A DNA stretch of 16,336 bases, taken from the NCBI GenBank assembly GCA_012274205.1, contig JAAOZY010000465.1, positions 1 through 16,336 of the forward strand, given 5' to 3'. Shown here piece after piece: positions 6,703 through 13,037 of this stretch (its first letter is position 1; each line of letters opens with the position of its first letter). Origin of the DNA: Betaproteobacteria bacterium (GTDB lineage Bacteria; Pseudomonadota; Gammaproteobacteria; Burkholderiales; SG8-39). Below the pieces are notes generated by a model. That model made no database searches, was not told the origin of the DNA, and worked only from the letters and a program-made list of their open reading frames with translations. Both the position numbers and the translations under genes were made by a program.

Positions 6703-8054
6703 GGGCGGCCTCTCCCCTGGGCGGCGGCGGGCACCAGCGAGCTGCTCGCCTTTGCCGGCGAAACCGCAGCGGGTGCCTTGGCGCCGATCACCACCTTTTC
6801 GCCAGGCTCGAGGCCGGAGAGAATCTGCGCCGAGACGCGATTCATCACGCCGACTTTCACTTCCCGCTCTGCCATCCTGCCAGCCGCGTCGACGACGCTG
6901 AGCAGCGCGCGTCCGTTGGCGAACTGGTTGCGCGCATCGGCGCCCGCGGTTCGTTTCGTGCCCGGCGTCCGTTCTGCCGCCACCGGGCGCAGGGCGGTGA
7001 GCGGTACCAGCACCGCGTCCTTCGCGCTCGAGACGACGAAGAACACCTGGGCCGTCATCTGCGTCATCAGCGCCTGATCCGGGTTCGCCACGTCAAACAA
7101 GGCATCGTAGAGCACGACGTTGTTCACCACGGTCGGTGTCGGCGGAATCTGTCGCAGCTTGCCATAAAAGCGGCGGTTGCTCCCGCCCAGTGTGGTGAAG
7201 TAGACGTCCATGCCAAGGTGCAGCTTGGGTACGTCTGCTTCCGACACCTGTGCCTGCACCGTCATCGTCGACAGATCCGCGATGCGCATGACGATGGGCG
7301 CCTGCTGGTTGGCATTCAGGGTCTGGCCCTGTTTCGCCGCCTGTGACACAACGGTGCCCGCAATCGGCGCATAGATCTTGGTGTAGCCGAGGTTCGCCTC
7401 GTCCCCGCGCAGGGTGGACGCGGTCTGCTGTATCTGCGCCCCGATCGAGTCGCGCTGTGCGATCGCCGATTTGCGCGCCGCCTCGGCGCTTTGCAGCGCA
7501 TCGGCCGTAGTCGCCTCCTCGCGCGTCATGTTTTGCTGGCGCGTGAGTTGAAGCTCGGCGAGCGCGAGCTGCGCCTGCTTGTCGGCAAGCTGCGCGTGCT
7601 GGTTGAGCAACTGGGCTTGATCGCCGTCGACTTTGGCCTGGTACACCGACGGATCGATCTCGGCGAGGAGGTCCTTGGCCTTGACGATGGCGCCGATGTC
7701 GACATGCAGCTTCTTCAGCTGCCCCGAGACCTGGGTGCCGACGTCCACAAAATCCTTGGGCTGGAGGGTGCCGGTCGCCGTGACCGTGTCTTCGAGGTTG
7801 CCCCGCGTGGCCACCGCAGTAAGAACCGGGCTGGCGGAACTGCCCGGCGAAACCCAGGTTTGCCATGCGTAATACGCGCCGAATGCCAGCAGCGCGCTCG
7901 CGCCCAGCGCCAGCGCAATGGCGCCGGGCCGCCGCCAGCGCGCGCTGGCGGGCTTGGCGACGACCGGAGCAAAGGGCCCTGGCCGCGCCGCATTCACCTG
8001 CGCCGGACTGTTATCTGCGGATGTGCTTGTTGACGGTGTAATGGCGTCCTGCAT
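6699..8054 (-). CDS. macA: MacA-type periplasmic adaptor (membrane fusion protein)
   Basis: A 451-residue adaptor linking MacB to the outer-membrane channel. It has a cytoplasmic N-terminal extension of about 43 residues, rich in Ser, Ala and Pro, and one transmembrane helix (about 44-66). Then come the beta-barrel/lipoyl entry GNLEDTVTATGTLQPKDFVDVGTQVSGQ and a coiled-coil hairpin (about 140-215, rich in Gln and Ala). The second lipoyl half is IYAPIAGTVVSQAAKQGQTLN, followed by the barrel and membrane-proximal domains. It is longer than E. coli MacA (371 residues) because of the N-terminal extension and a Gly/Ala/Ser-rich tail. The ATG at 8054 is preceded by GGAGAGGA. It is the first gene of macA-macB-nodT. 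A promoter with a GATAAT -10 and a Crp/Fnr-type dyad centred at -41.5 lies just upstream. Confidence 0.95.
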   Translation of the reverse strand: MQDAITPSTSTSADNSPAQVNAARPGPFAPVVAKPASARWRRPGAIALALGASALLAFGAYYAWQTWVSPGSSASPVLTAVATRGNLEDTVTATGTLQPKDFVDVGTQVSGQLKKLHVDIGAIVKAKDLLAEIDPSVYQAKVDGDQAQLLNQHAQLADKQAQLALAELQLTRQQNMTREEATTADALQSAEAARKSAIAQRDSIGAQIQQTASTLRGDEANLGYTKIYAPIAGTVVSQAAKQGQTLNANQQAPIVMRIADLSTMTVQAQVSEADVPKLHLGMDVYFTTLGGSNRRFYGKLRQIPPTPTVVNNVVLYDALFDVANPDQALMTQMTAQVFFVVSSAKDAVLVPLTALRPVAAERTPGTKRTAGADARNQFANGRALLSVVDAAGRMAEREVKVGVMNRVSAQILSGLEPGEKVVIGAKAPAAVSPAKASSSLVPAAAQGRGRP

Positions 8055-8077
8055 GGCGGTCCTCTCCGTGACGCATA

Positions 8078-8083
8078 ATTATC
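8078..8083 (-). promoter_or_regulatory. macA -10 element
   Basis: On the minus strand the hexamer is GATAAT, five of six matches to TATAAT, predicting a transcription start near 8071 and a 17-base leader before the macA ATG. There is no good -35 hexamer; instead the Crp/Fnr-type dyad centre falls at -41.5, as at class II activator-dependent promoters. The start site is inferred. Confidence 0.6.
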
Positions 8084-8102
8084 GGCGCCCGGCACGGCGA
8101 AC

Positions 8103-8122
8103 TCTGTGCGCCCGCGCACTTA
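8103..8122 (-). promoter_or_regulatory. Crp/Fnr-type dyad upstream of macA
   Basis: Read on the minus strand: TAAGTGCG-CGGG-CGCACAGA, one change from the consensus in the left arm (TAAGT for TATGT). The inner arms GTGCG and CGCAC are perfectly complementary. A 19-base gap separates it from the GATAAT -10, which places the dyad centre at -41.5. Confidence 0.7.
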
Positions 8123-8217
8123 TACGGCCATGTTCCGCGGCCGTGCGGCTTTGGCGGCAGCCCCGATTTTGAAAACACGCCAATGCCGTCAGGCTCAGGC
8201 CGGTCATATTCTTTTAG

Positions 8218-8237
8218 TATGTGCGATGACGTACAGA
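8218..8237 (+). promoter_or_regulatory. Crp/Fnr-type dyad upstream of secreted protein gene
   Basis: TATGTGCG-ATGA-CGTACAGA is a full match to the window consensus. Exactly 19 bases downstream is GATGAT (8257-8262), four of six matches to a -10 element, the same geometry as at macA. The predicted transcription start is near 8269, leaving a leader of at least 108 bases. Confidence 0.7.
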
Positions 8238-8424
8238 TCAGGCGCAGGCCTTGGGGGATGATCCGGTCTTCTCCCCCGCCAGGCGTCTCTCCTCCTCCTG
8301 TACTGCTTGGCGGATTTCGGCCCCCCGGTCAGGCTGATTGCCGGGAGCTGCTATTTTGCACGGGAGCCGGCTCCGAATGCCTTCTACTGTCACCGTTTGT
8401 AGCCGCTGCAAGCCATCCGCCTGG

Positions 8425-9363
8425 ATGCGCATCTTCGCGCGATCCATCCTGCAACGCTCGTGTCCGGCCGCGGCGGTGGTGTTTGCCATCGTCCTGTCAG
8501 GCATGGGCGCGCGCCTGGTCCAGGCCGGCGAGGTGGACGCCGTTTCAGCCGCAGCTCTGCACGCCAGGTATGAGGATCTGCAGAATCGGCTCGACCACAA
8601 TCAGTTCCAGCGGCCGCTGTACCTGGAATCCAGCGAAACGGCCGAGGGCGTGAAGGGTGAGGTCTATGCGCGCGTCGATTACCCGTTTGCGGTGGTGCGT
8701 GCCGCGCTGGTCAATCCGGACGACTGGTGCGATATTCTGATGCTTCACGTCAATACCAAGTACTGCCGCGCCTCGCCGGACAGCCGCGGACCGGTCCTGA
8801 AGCTCAGCATCGGCAGGAAATACGACGAGCCGCTGGAGCAAGCCTATCGCCTGGACTTTGCATACCGCGTCGCCGCCGAAACGGCAAACTTTCTGCAGGT
8901 GAAACTGAACGCAGACTCGGGGCCGCTCAGCACGCGCGACTACCGCATCGCGCTCGAAGCCGTCCCGCTGGATGCCGGGCGCTCGTTCATGCATTTCACG
9001 TATTCGTTTTCCTACGGTTTGGCGGGACGGCTTGCACTGCAGGTCTATCTCGCCACCATCGGGCGCAACAAGGTGGGATTTGCCCTTATCGACGCAGGAT
9101 CGGGCGGCCGGCCGGTGTACATCGGCGGCATCCGCGGACTGGTGGAACGCAACACCATGCGCTATTACCTCGCAGTCGAGGCATTTCTCGGCGCCGTGTC
9201 CGCGCCGATGCAGGGACGCCGGGAAAAGCGTACACGCGACTGGTTCGCCGCCATCGAGCGCTATCCGCGCCAGTTGCATGAAATGGAAGAGGCCGAATAT
9301 CTGGGCATGAAGCGCAGGGAATATCTGCGCCAACGGACGCTGATCCTGCTGCCGCCGGCCTGA
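8425..9363 (+). CDS. Secreted protein of unknown function
   Basis: A 312-residue protein that I do not recognise by name. The ATG at 8425 was chosen because it gives a textbook signal peptide (MRIFARSILQ start, hydrophobic core to about residue 26, cleavage near VQA-GEV at 34). An upstream in-frame ATG at 8377 has a possible GGGAG site and would add 16 residues. The mature part starts with a short helix (HARYEDLQNRL) and continues as alternating beta-strand-like segments. Motifs are YLESSETAEGVKGEVYARVDYPF, a DDWCDIL region with Cys102, and Cys114, then HFTYSFSYG and a helical C-terminus. The layout is compatible with a START/SRPBCC-like lipid- or ligand-binding fold, but this is a guess from pattern. 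A perfect copy of the Crp/Fnr-type dyad lies upstream, which suggests an envelope role alongside the divergent macAB-nodT. Confidence 0.75.
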   Translation: MRIFARSILQRSCPAAAVVFAIVLSGMGARLVQAGEVDAVSAAALHARYEDLQNRLDHNQFQRPLYLESSETAEGVKGEVYARVDYPFAVVRAALVNPDDWCDILMLHVNTKYCRASPDSRGPVLKLSIGRKYDEPLEQAYRLDFAYRVAAETANFLQVKLNADSGPLSTRDYRIALEAVPLDAGRSFMHFTYSFSYGLAGRLALQVYLATIGRNKVGFALIDAGSGGRPVYIGGIRGLVERNTMRYYLAVEAFLGAVSAPMQGRREKRTRDWFAAIERYPRQLHEMEEAEYLGMKRREYLRQRTLILLPPA

Positions 9364-9431
9364 ACCGCGCTCTGCGCGACAGCGGCCGGCTCGGGCGGCG
9401 CTGCGGCGCATGGCTCGCTTATGCTTGGAAC

Positions 9432-9458
9432 CCCTTGCAAAATGAAATTTTGCAAGGG
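9432..9458. terminator. Perfect 12-bp inverted repeat between convergent genes
   Basis: CCCTTGCAAAAT, loop GAA, then ATTTTGCAAGGG: both arms match perfectly. It sits in the 144-bp gap between the stop codons of the secreted-protein gene and the crp-like gene, so a bidirectional terminator is the simplest reading. However, no U-tract follows on either strand and the stem is AT-rich near the loop, which is weak for an intrinsic terminator. A protein-binding dyad is an alternative. Confidence 0.5.
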
Positions 9459-9507
9459 CCAATATCGGGGGAGTATGAGGAGAGTGATCCCCGCATCTTG
9501 AAAGAGA

Positions 9508-10398
9508 CTATTGCGGCGGCGCGCAGTATCCGCCCGACGCCCCGGACCGCCAGCGGCTTCCTGCATCGCCGCACGCACGGAGGATATCGATTGCGCGAAG
9601 ACCGGTCGCGCCCGTCGTGCTTGCGGGCGGCAGCAGGCGCGCATACTCGCGCCTGACCACCGCATAGCACTCGCACGCGCGCGTTTCCAGGCGCGAGCGA
9701 TCAAGTACGGTAATGAAGCCGCGGCTGTAGCGGACCAGCCCCGCCTGTTGCAGCAGGCGTGCGGCCTCGGTGACGCTTTCGCGGCGCACGCCCAGGCTGT
9801 CGGCGATCATTTCCTGCGTCAGGGTCAGATGGTCCGAATGCAGCAGGTCCAGGCTTGACAGGATGTGGCGGCACAGTTGCTGTTCCACCGAATGGTGGCG
9901 GTTGCACACCGCAATCTGTCCCGCCTGCGTGACCAGCGCCATGGCGTAGCGCAGCAGCAAACGCAGCAGAGGCTTGCAATGCCTGAGTTCATGTTCCAGC
10001 CGCGCCGCCTCCAGCGTGTAGGCGAAGCCGGTGGTCAGCGCTATTGCCTCGCTCAGGAGGCTTTCTCCGCCCAGGATCGACGCGACGCCGATCACCCCTT
10101 CGCTGCCGGTAAGCGCGAATTCGGTCTTCGCCCCATTTGCCATCACGTGGCGCCTGGAAACGATGCCCGCAGTCAGGAAATACAGGTGTTGGTGGCGGTC
10201 ACCGCCGTGGTAAAGGGTCCAGCCCCGCGGCAAAGGGACGGGCTCCAGAGCAGGCCGCAGACGCTCGTAGTCCTCGGGCGGCAGCGCTTGAAGGAGACGG
10301 TTTCCCAGGGGAGAATGCTGCGCAGCCAGCGCGGCTTCGCGTCCCCTGGACGCGTACCTCGTTTTCGGATAAAACGGAACTGCGTCGCGTGATGACAT
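9508..10398 (-). CDS. Crp/Fnr-family transcriptional regulator
   Basis: A 296-residue cytoplasmic DNA-binding protein. The ATG at 10398 follows a strong AGGGGGG site. The frame is open further upstream, but that part is intergenic DNA. Residues about 35-150 form the cyclic-nucleotide-binding-like beta-roll, followed by a dimer helix (LLLRYAMALVTQAGQIAVCNRHHSVEQQL). Residues 191-233 form a winged helix-turn-helix with recognition helix VRRESVTEAARLL. It ends with the CECY segment (242-245) seen in a common betaproteobacterial Crp-like subgroup, plus an extra tail of about 40 residues. The roll segment GGESLLSEAIA lacks the arginine that binds the cAMP phosphate in Crp, and there is no FNR-type cysteine cluster, so the signal is unknown. 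Dyads at 10501-10520 and 10596-10615 suggest autoregulation. I infer that it binds the dyads found through this window. Confidence 0.9.
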   Translation of the reverse strand: MSSRDAVPFYPKTRYASRGREAALAAQHSPLGNRLLQALPPEDYERLRPALEPVPLPRGWTLYHGGDRHQHLYFLTAGIVSRRHVMANGAKTEFALTGSEGVIGVASILGGESLLSEAIALTTGFAYTLEAARLEHELRHCKPLLRLLLRYAMALVTQAGQIAVCNRHHSVEQQLCRHILSSLDLLHSDHLTLTQEMIADSLGVRRESVTEAARLLQQAGLVRYSRGFITVLDRSRLETRACECYAVVRREYARLLPPASTTGATGLRAIDILRACGDAGSRWRSGASGGYCAPPQ

Positions 10399-10476
10399 TG
10401 TGGCCCCCCTGGGAAAACCGACCGCCTGTCGCCTTTGCCTGCGCTTTGAATCTAGTCGGCCCGATGGCGGTGTTCC

Positions 10477-10490
10477 TTGACTATTGTCAA
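10477..10490. promoter_or_regulatory. FNR-box-like perfect dyad
   Basis: TTGAC-TATT-GTCAA is a perfect 5+4+5 inverted repeat with the spacing of FNR/FixK-type sites (TTGAT-N4-ATCAA), one base different in each arm. It lies in the divergent crp-like/GGDEF promoter region, 11 bases from the 10501-10520 dyad. TTGACT and TTGACA also read as -35 hexamers on the two strands, so the dyad could be a promoter element and not an operator. Confidence 0.4.
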
Positions 10491-10500
10491 AGCGCGTGCA

Positions 10501-10520
10501 TATGTTCCAAATGGCACAGA
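10501..10520. promoter_or_regulatory. Crp/Fnr-type dyad, crp-proximal copy
   Basis: TATGTTCC-AAAT-GGCACAGA keeps the TATGT...ACAGA ends and TGT-N10-ACA spacing. The inner CG/CG pair is replaced by CC/GG, so dyad symmetry is preserved by paired changes. It lies 103 bases upstream of the regulator's ATG. No -10 element is found at the 19-base spacing in either direction, so it may act as a repressor or autoregulatory site. Confidence 0.55.
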
Positions 10521-10595
10521 GCGTTTGATGTGCCCATTCGCCGTGTAAATAGGTTTTTCCAGCGCGCCAATGCGCCGACTCGTTCGAAACGACCT

Positions 10596-10615
10596 TATGT
10601 GCGTTTCCGTACAGA
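10596..10615 (+). promoter_or_regulatory. Crp/Fnr-type dyad upstream of GGDEF gene
   Basis: TATGTGCG-TTTC-CGTACAGA is a full match to the window consensus. At the 19-base spacing lies CATGCT (10635-10640), three of six -10 matches including the important second and sixth positions. The predicted start is near 10647, 24 bases before the GTG of the PAS-GGDEF gene. Confidence 0.65.
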
Positions 10616-10670
10616 CCGCCGGTGCAGGCGAACCCATGCTGGGCAATCAGGGAAAACTGCGCTGACTCAC

Positions 10671-11675
10671 GTGAACGAGAAACATCCGCCGCGCCCCGGG
10701 ACTGCATCCACTCTCGATGCGCGTGATGATCACTTGCTCGCCGCATTGCGGGTTTCAGAAAGCCGCTATCGCCGGCTGTTCGAAACCGCTCGCGACGGCA
10801 TTCTGCTGCTTAACTTCGACACCGGCCAGATCGAGGACGTCAATCCCTATCTGGTCGAACTGCTCGGCTACTCGCACACGGAATTTCTCGGGAAAAAGCT
10901 GTGGGAGGTTGGTCCGTTTGCGGACCGGGCCGAGAGCAGGGAAATGTTCGTGCAGCTGCAGACGAAGGGCTATGTCCGGTACGAAGATCTTCCGCTGAAG
11001 ACAAAGACCGGGGCGGAGGTGCCGGTTGAATTTGTCAGCAATGCCTACGACTGCGCCGGAGTCGTGGTGATTCAGTGCAATATCCGCAATATTTCGGAGC
11101 GCAAGCAGATGGAAGATCAGCTGCGTCATATGGCGTTCTATGACGCGCTCACCAAATTGCCCAACCGTCGGCTGCTTGGCGACCGACTGGGCCAGGCCAT
11201 GGTTGCCTGCAAGCGCACTAAGGGTTATGCCGTATTGATGTTCATCGACCTGGACAAATTCAAACGGGTCAATGACGTGCATGGGCATGCGCTTGGCGAT
11301 TTGCTGTTGATTGAGGCGGCGGTCCGGCTGAAAGCCTGTGTGCGCGAGATGGACACCGTGGCGCGCTTCGGCGGCGATGAGTTCGTGGTGTTGATCGGTA
11401 ATCTGGACACGGACAGAGACAAGTCAAGATCGCAGGCCGCGAGTGTGGCCGGGAAGATCCGCACCGCGCTGGCGGTTCCCTATGTTCTGAAAATCCAGCG
11501 ACGGGGAGCGGCGGATGCGACCGTTGAACATCAGTGCACGGCGAGCATCGGCGTAGTGTTGTTTGGCAGACATGACACCTGCCAGGACAACATCCTCAAT
11601 CGGGCTGATACTGCGATGTATCAAGCCAAGGAAGAGGGTTGCGATCTAATTCGCGTCGATGATTCGGCAGATTGA
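10671..11675 (+). CDS. PAS-domain diguanylate cyclase (GGDEF)
   Basis: A 334-residue cytoplasmic sensor enzyme that should make c-di-GMP from two GTP. Residues about 29-143 are a PAS domain (SRYRRLFETARDGILLLN, NPYLVELLGYSHTEFLGKKLWE, then a PAC-like end NIRNISERKQMEDQL). Residues about 156-330 are a GGDEF domain starting DALTKLPNRRLL. GGDEF at 234-238 is intact, as is the FIDLDKFKRVND metal-binding segment. RxxD at 225-228, five residues before GGDEF, is the product-inhibition I-site. A loop of about 15 residues (LKIQRRGAADATVEH) interrupts the usual strand before ASIGV. The start is the GTG at 10671, chosen because it is the last start before the PAS domain and no ATG precedes it; its ribosome-binding site is poor. 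The open frame reaches further upstream, but only through the promoter region. Divergent from the crp-like gene, with a consensus dyad upstream. Confidence 0.88.
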   Translation: MNEKHPPRPGTASTLDARDDHLLAALRVSESRYRRLFETARDGILLLNFDTGQIEDVNPYLVELLGYSHTEFLGKKLWEVGPFADRAESREMFVQLQTKGYVRYEDLPLKTKTGAEVPVEFVSNAYDCAGVVVIQCNIRNISERKQMEDQLRHMAFYDALTKLPNRRLLGDRLGQAMVACKRTKGYAVLMFIDLDKFKRVNDVHGHALGDLLLIEAAVRLKACVREMDTVARFGGDEFVVLIGNLDTDRDKSRSQAASVAGKIRTALAVPYVLKIQRRGAADATVEHQCTASIGVVLFGRHDTCQDNILNRADTAMYQAKEEGCDLIRVDDSAD

Positions 11676-11699
11676 GGGATTGTTTCGGGTTCATCGCGG

Positions 11700-12452
11700 C
11701 TAGTGTGCGAGCGGCGGCTCGCCATCGGTCGGCGCGCCGGTGAAATACCGGTAAAAAGCGGTAACGCGGTTTATGAACGAGGCTTCGTTCCCCTTGACCG
11801 ACCAGCTGTCTGCCGAAAGCAGGGCGTAGAATCCCCAGCTTTCGCCGGCGCGCCGCTCGAGAAAATACAGGAACTTCATGCCGCCCGGCCTGAAGTACGT
11901 CAGAAAGAATACATGCACCGCGGTCACGTTCTCCAGTTCCAGGACGAGACGATCGGCACCTGCCTCGCGCACCCGCATCCTGTAGACGACCTCACCCGTT
12001 GAGCGGCTATCGTGCTGCGCGAAGAACAGATCCAGGCCGGTCTTCATCTCACGCGCGGAAAAATCGGGGCGGCGCTCCTTCGCATCCGGTTTGTCGAGTG
12101 CAGCGGCTTCGGTGACCAGGACCCGCCACGACTTGTCGGTAGCGGACCAATAGCGGATGCCGCGCATGGCGGAAACCGCGCCGAAGCGGCTCAAGAGCGC
12201 GTCGGCGCTCCCGGCGTACGTGAACGTTCCCGCCAGCGCTATCAGCAGATCCCCGCCGCCTTGGGCCCATCCGGTGCACGGCGGAGGGGTCCACGAGGCC
12301 AGGCTGTCCTTTTCCCAGACTTGGACCTTGGGCGGGTCTCCGTTCTTCGCGTAAAACGGCTGTGGCGGACCCGCGCAGGGCGGATGCGGGAAATCTTGCG
12401 CAAGCAATCCGGACGACCAGGCCAGCAGTATCGCGAACGCAGTTGCTTTCAT
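11700..12452 (-). CDS. Secreted protein of unknown function
   Basis: A 250-residue protein with a signal peptide (MKATAFAILLAWSSGLLAQ, cleavage near residue 18-19). The ATG at 12452 was chosen for this; the frame extends 19 codons further with arginine-rich non-signal sequence, and the ribosome-binding site is weak either way. The mature protein begins with a Pro/Cys-rich segment (Cys26 and Cys59 could pair). Beta-strand-like segments follow, including GIRYWSATDKSWRVLVTEAAAL, a conserved-looking aromatic patch FFLTYFRPGGMKFLYFLERR, then SWGFYALLSADSWSVKGNEASFINR. I do not recognise the family and assign no function; periplasmic or outer-membrane-associated location is inferred. It is convergent with the diguanylate cyclase (24-base gap) and divergent from the BON operon, whose upstream dyad is about 170 bp from this start. 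Confidence 0.75.
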   Translation of the reverse strand: MKATAFAILLAWSSGLLAQDFPHPPCAGPPQPFYAKNGDPPKVQVWEKDSLASWTPPPCTGWAQGGGDLLIALAGTFTYAGSADALLSRFGAVSAMRGIRYWSATDKSWRVLVTEAAALDKPDAKERRPDFSAREMKTGLDLFFAQHDSRSTGEVVYRMRVREAGADRLVLELENVTAVHVFFLTYFRPGGMKFLYFLERRAGESWGFYALLSADSWSVKGNEASFINRVTAFYRYFTGAPTDGEPPLAH

Positions 12453-12620
12453 CGGCCGGCGCCGGCTTCCCCGGCACTTATGGGGCGCCTGACGGTGCGC
12501 GGGTCGCATCGCGCCGGCGCACTATCTATCCGGGCGAGGGGTTTGAAAAGGGCCGCAATCATGGTGGTCATCATCGTTTGTTCCGGGCTGGTGCCAAGCT
12601 ACCCCAGCGTAATTTCACTG

Positions 12621-12640
12621 TATGTACGGCGACGCACAGA
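12621..12640 (+). promoter_or_regulatory. Crp/Fnr-type dyad upstream of BON operon
   Basis: TATGTACG-GCGA-CGCACAGA, a full match to the consensus, within a longer 28-bp segment shared with 768-795. At the 19-base spacing is GAGAGT (12660-12665), three of six -10 matches. It ends 63 bases before the BON gene ATG. Confidence 0.7.
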
Positions 12641-12703
12641 GGCGGCGGGCGGCAAAGCAGAGAGTGACCCGCCGGTTCACATCTAAATCGAAAAGGAAAC
12701 TCA

Positions 12704-13033
12704 ATGAACAAGAAGCTTGCTGCAAGCTGTTTCGTCGTCGGCGCGTTGTTGCTGCCGATTGTTGGCCATAGCGCCGATTCCGATTCCGACCGTTCGTCGC
12801 CCAAGGCGTTCGTCAAGGACTCGGTCATCACCACCAAAATCAAGGCCGAGCTGGCCGAGGAAAAGCTTTCGAGCCTGGTGAAAATCAAGGTCGACACCGA
12901 CAAGAAGGGCGCGGTAGTTCTGAGCGGTAGAGCCGCGAGCCAGGCCGCGGTGGACCGGGCTGTCGAGATCGCGCGCGCAGTCAAAGGCGTCGTATCGGTC
13001 ACCAATCACATCAAGGTCGTAGCCGACAAGTAA
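12704..13033 (+). CDS. BON-domain periplasmic protein (OsmY-like)
   Basis: A 109-residue protein with a signal peptide (cleavage near GHSA-D at 24) and one BON domain at about 37-106. The family pattern is clear: AFVKDSVITTKIKAELAEEK, then a strand KIKVDTDKKGAVVLSG, then AAVDRAVEIARAVKGVVSVTNHIKV. BON proteins sit in the periplasm, are thought to bind lipid or membrane surfaces, and are often induced by osmotic or envelope stress; the exact role here is not known. The ATG follows AAGGAAA at good spacing. It is the first gene of a run with mipA-like and lipoprotein genes (gaps of 4 and 12 bases), behind a consensus dyad at 12621-12640. Confidence 0.9.
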   Translation: MNKKLAASCFVVGALLLPIVGHSADSDSDRSSPKAFVKDSVITTKIKAELAEEKLSSLVKIKVDTDKKGAVVLSGRAASQAAVDRAVEIARAVKGVVSVTNHIKVVADK

Positions 13034-13037
13034 GGGC

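Larger units (their letters stand above)
8055..8424. other. Divergent promoter region, macA / secreted protein
   Basis: 370 bp between divergent genes. It holds two oppositely facing copies of the Crp/Fnr-type dyad, one for each direction (8103-8122 towards macA, 8218-8237 towards the plus-strand gene), and the macA -10 element. The part 8240-8376 shows only a GC-rich leader with a pyrimidine-rich stretch. In-frame upstream starts for the plus-strand gene exist at 8377 (ATG) and 8338 (TTG). Confidence 0.7.

Noticed and set aside
5839..7077. 412-codon plus-strand open frame
   Set aside because: Antisense to macB and macA, arginine/histidine-rich in the way of GC-rich shadow frames; the minus-strand genes have all expected motifs.
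8545..9462. 305-codon minus-strand open frame
   Set aside because: Antisense to the secreted-protein gene, which has a signal peptide and upstream site; the minus frame has neither.
10137..10670. 178-codon upstream extension of the GGDEF frame
   Set aside because: It overlaps the crp-like gene antisense and then runs through the divergent promoter region with its dyads; the PAS domain only begins after 10671.
10399..10746. 116-codon upstream extension of the Crp-like frame
   Set aside because: It crosses the promoter dyads and the start of the GGDEF gene; the ATG at 10398 has a strong ribosome-binding site and fits family length.
12453..12620. Search for a separate dyad serving the minus-strand gene at 11700-12452
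   Set aside because: No copy close to the consensus was found between the gene start and the BON-side dyad, so regulation of that gene by the motif is not claimed.
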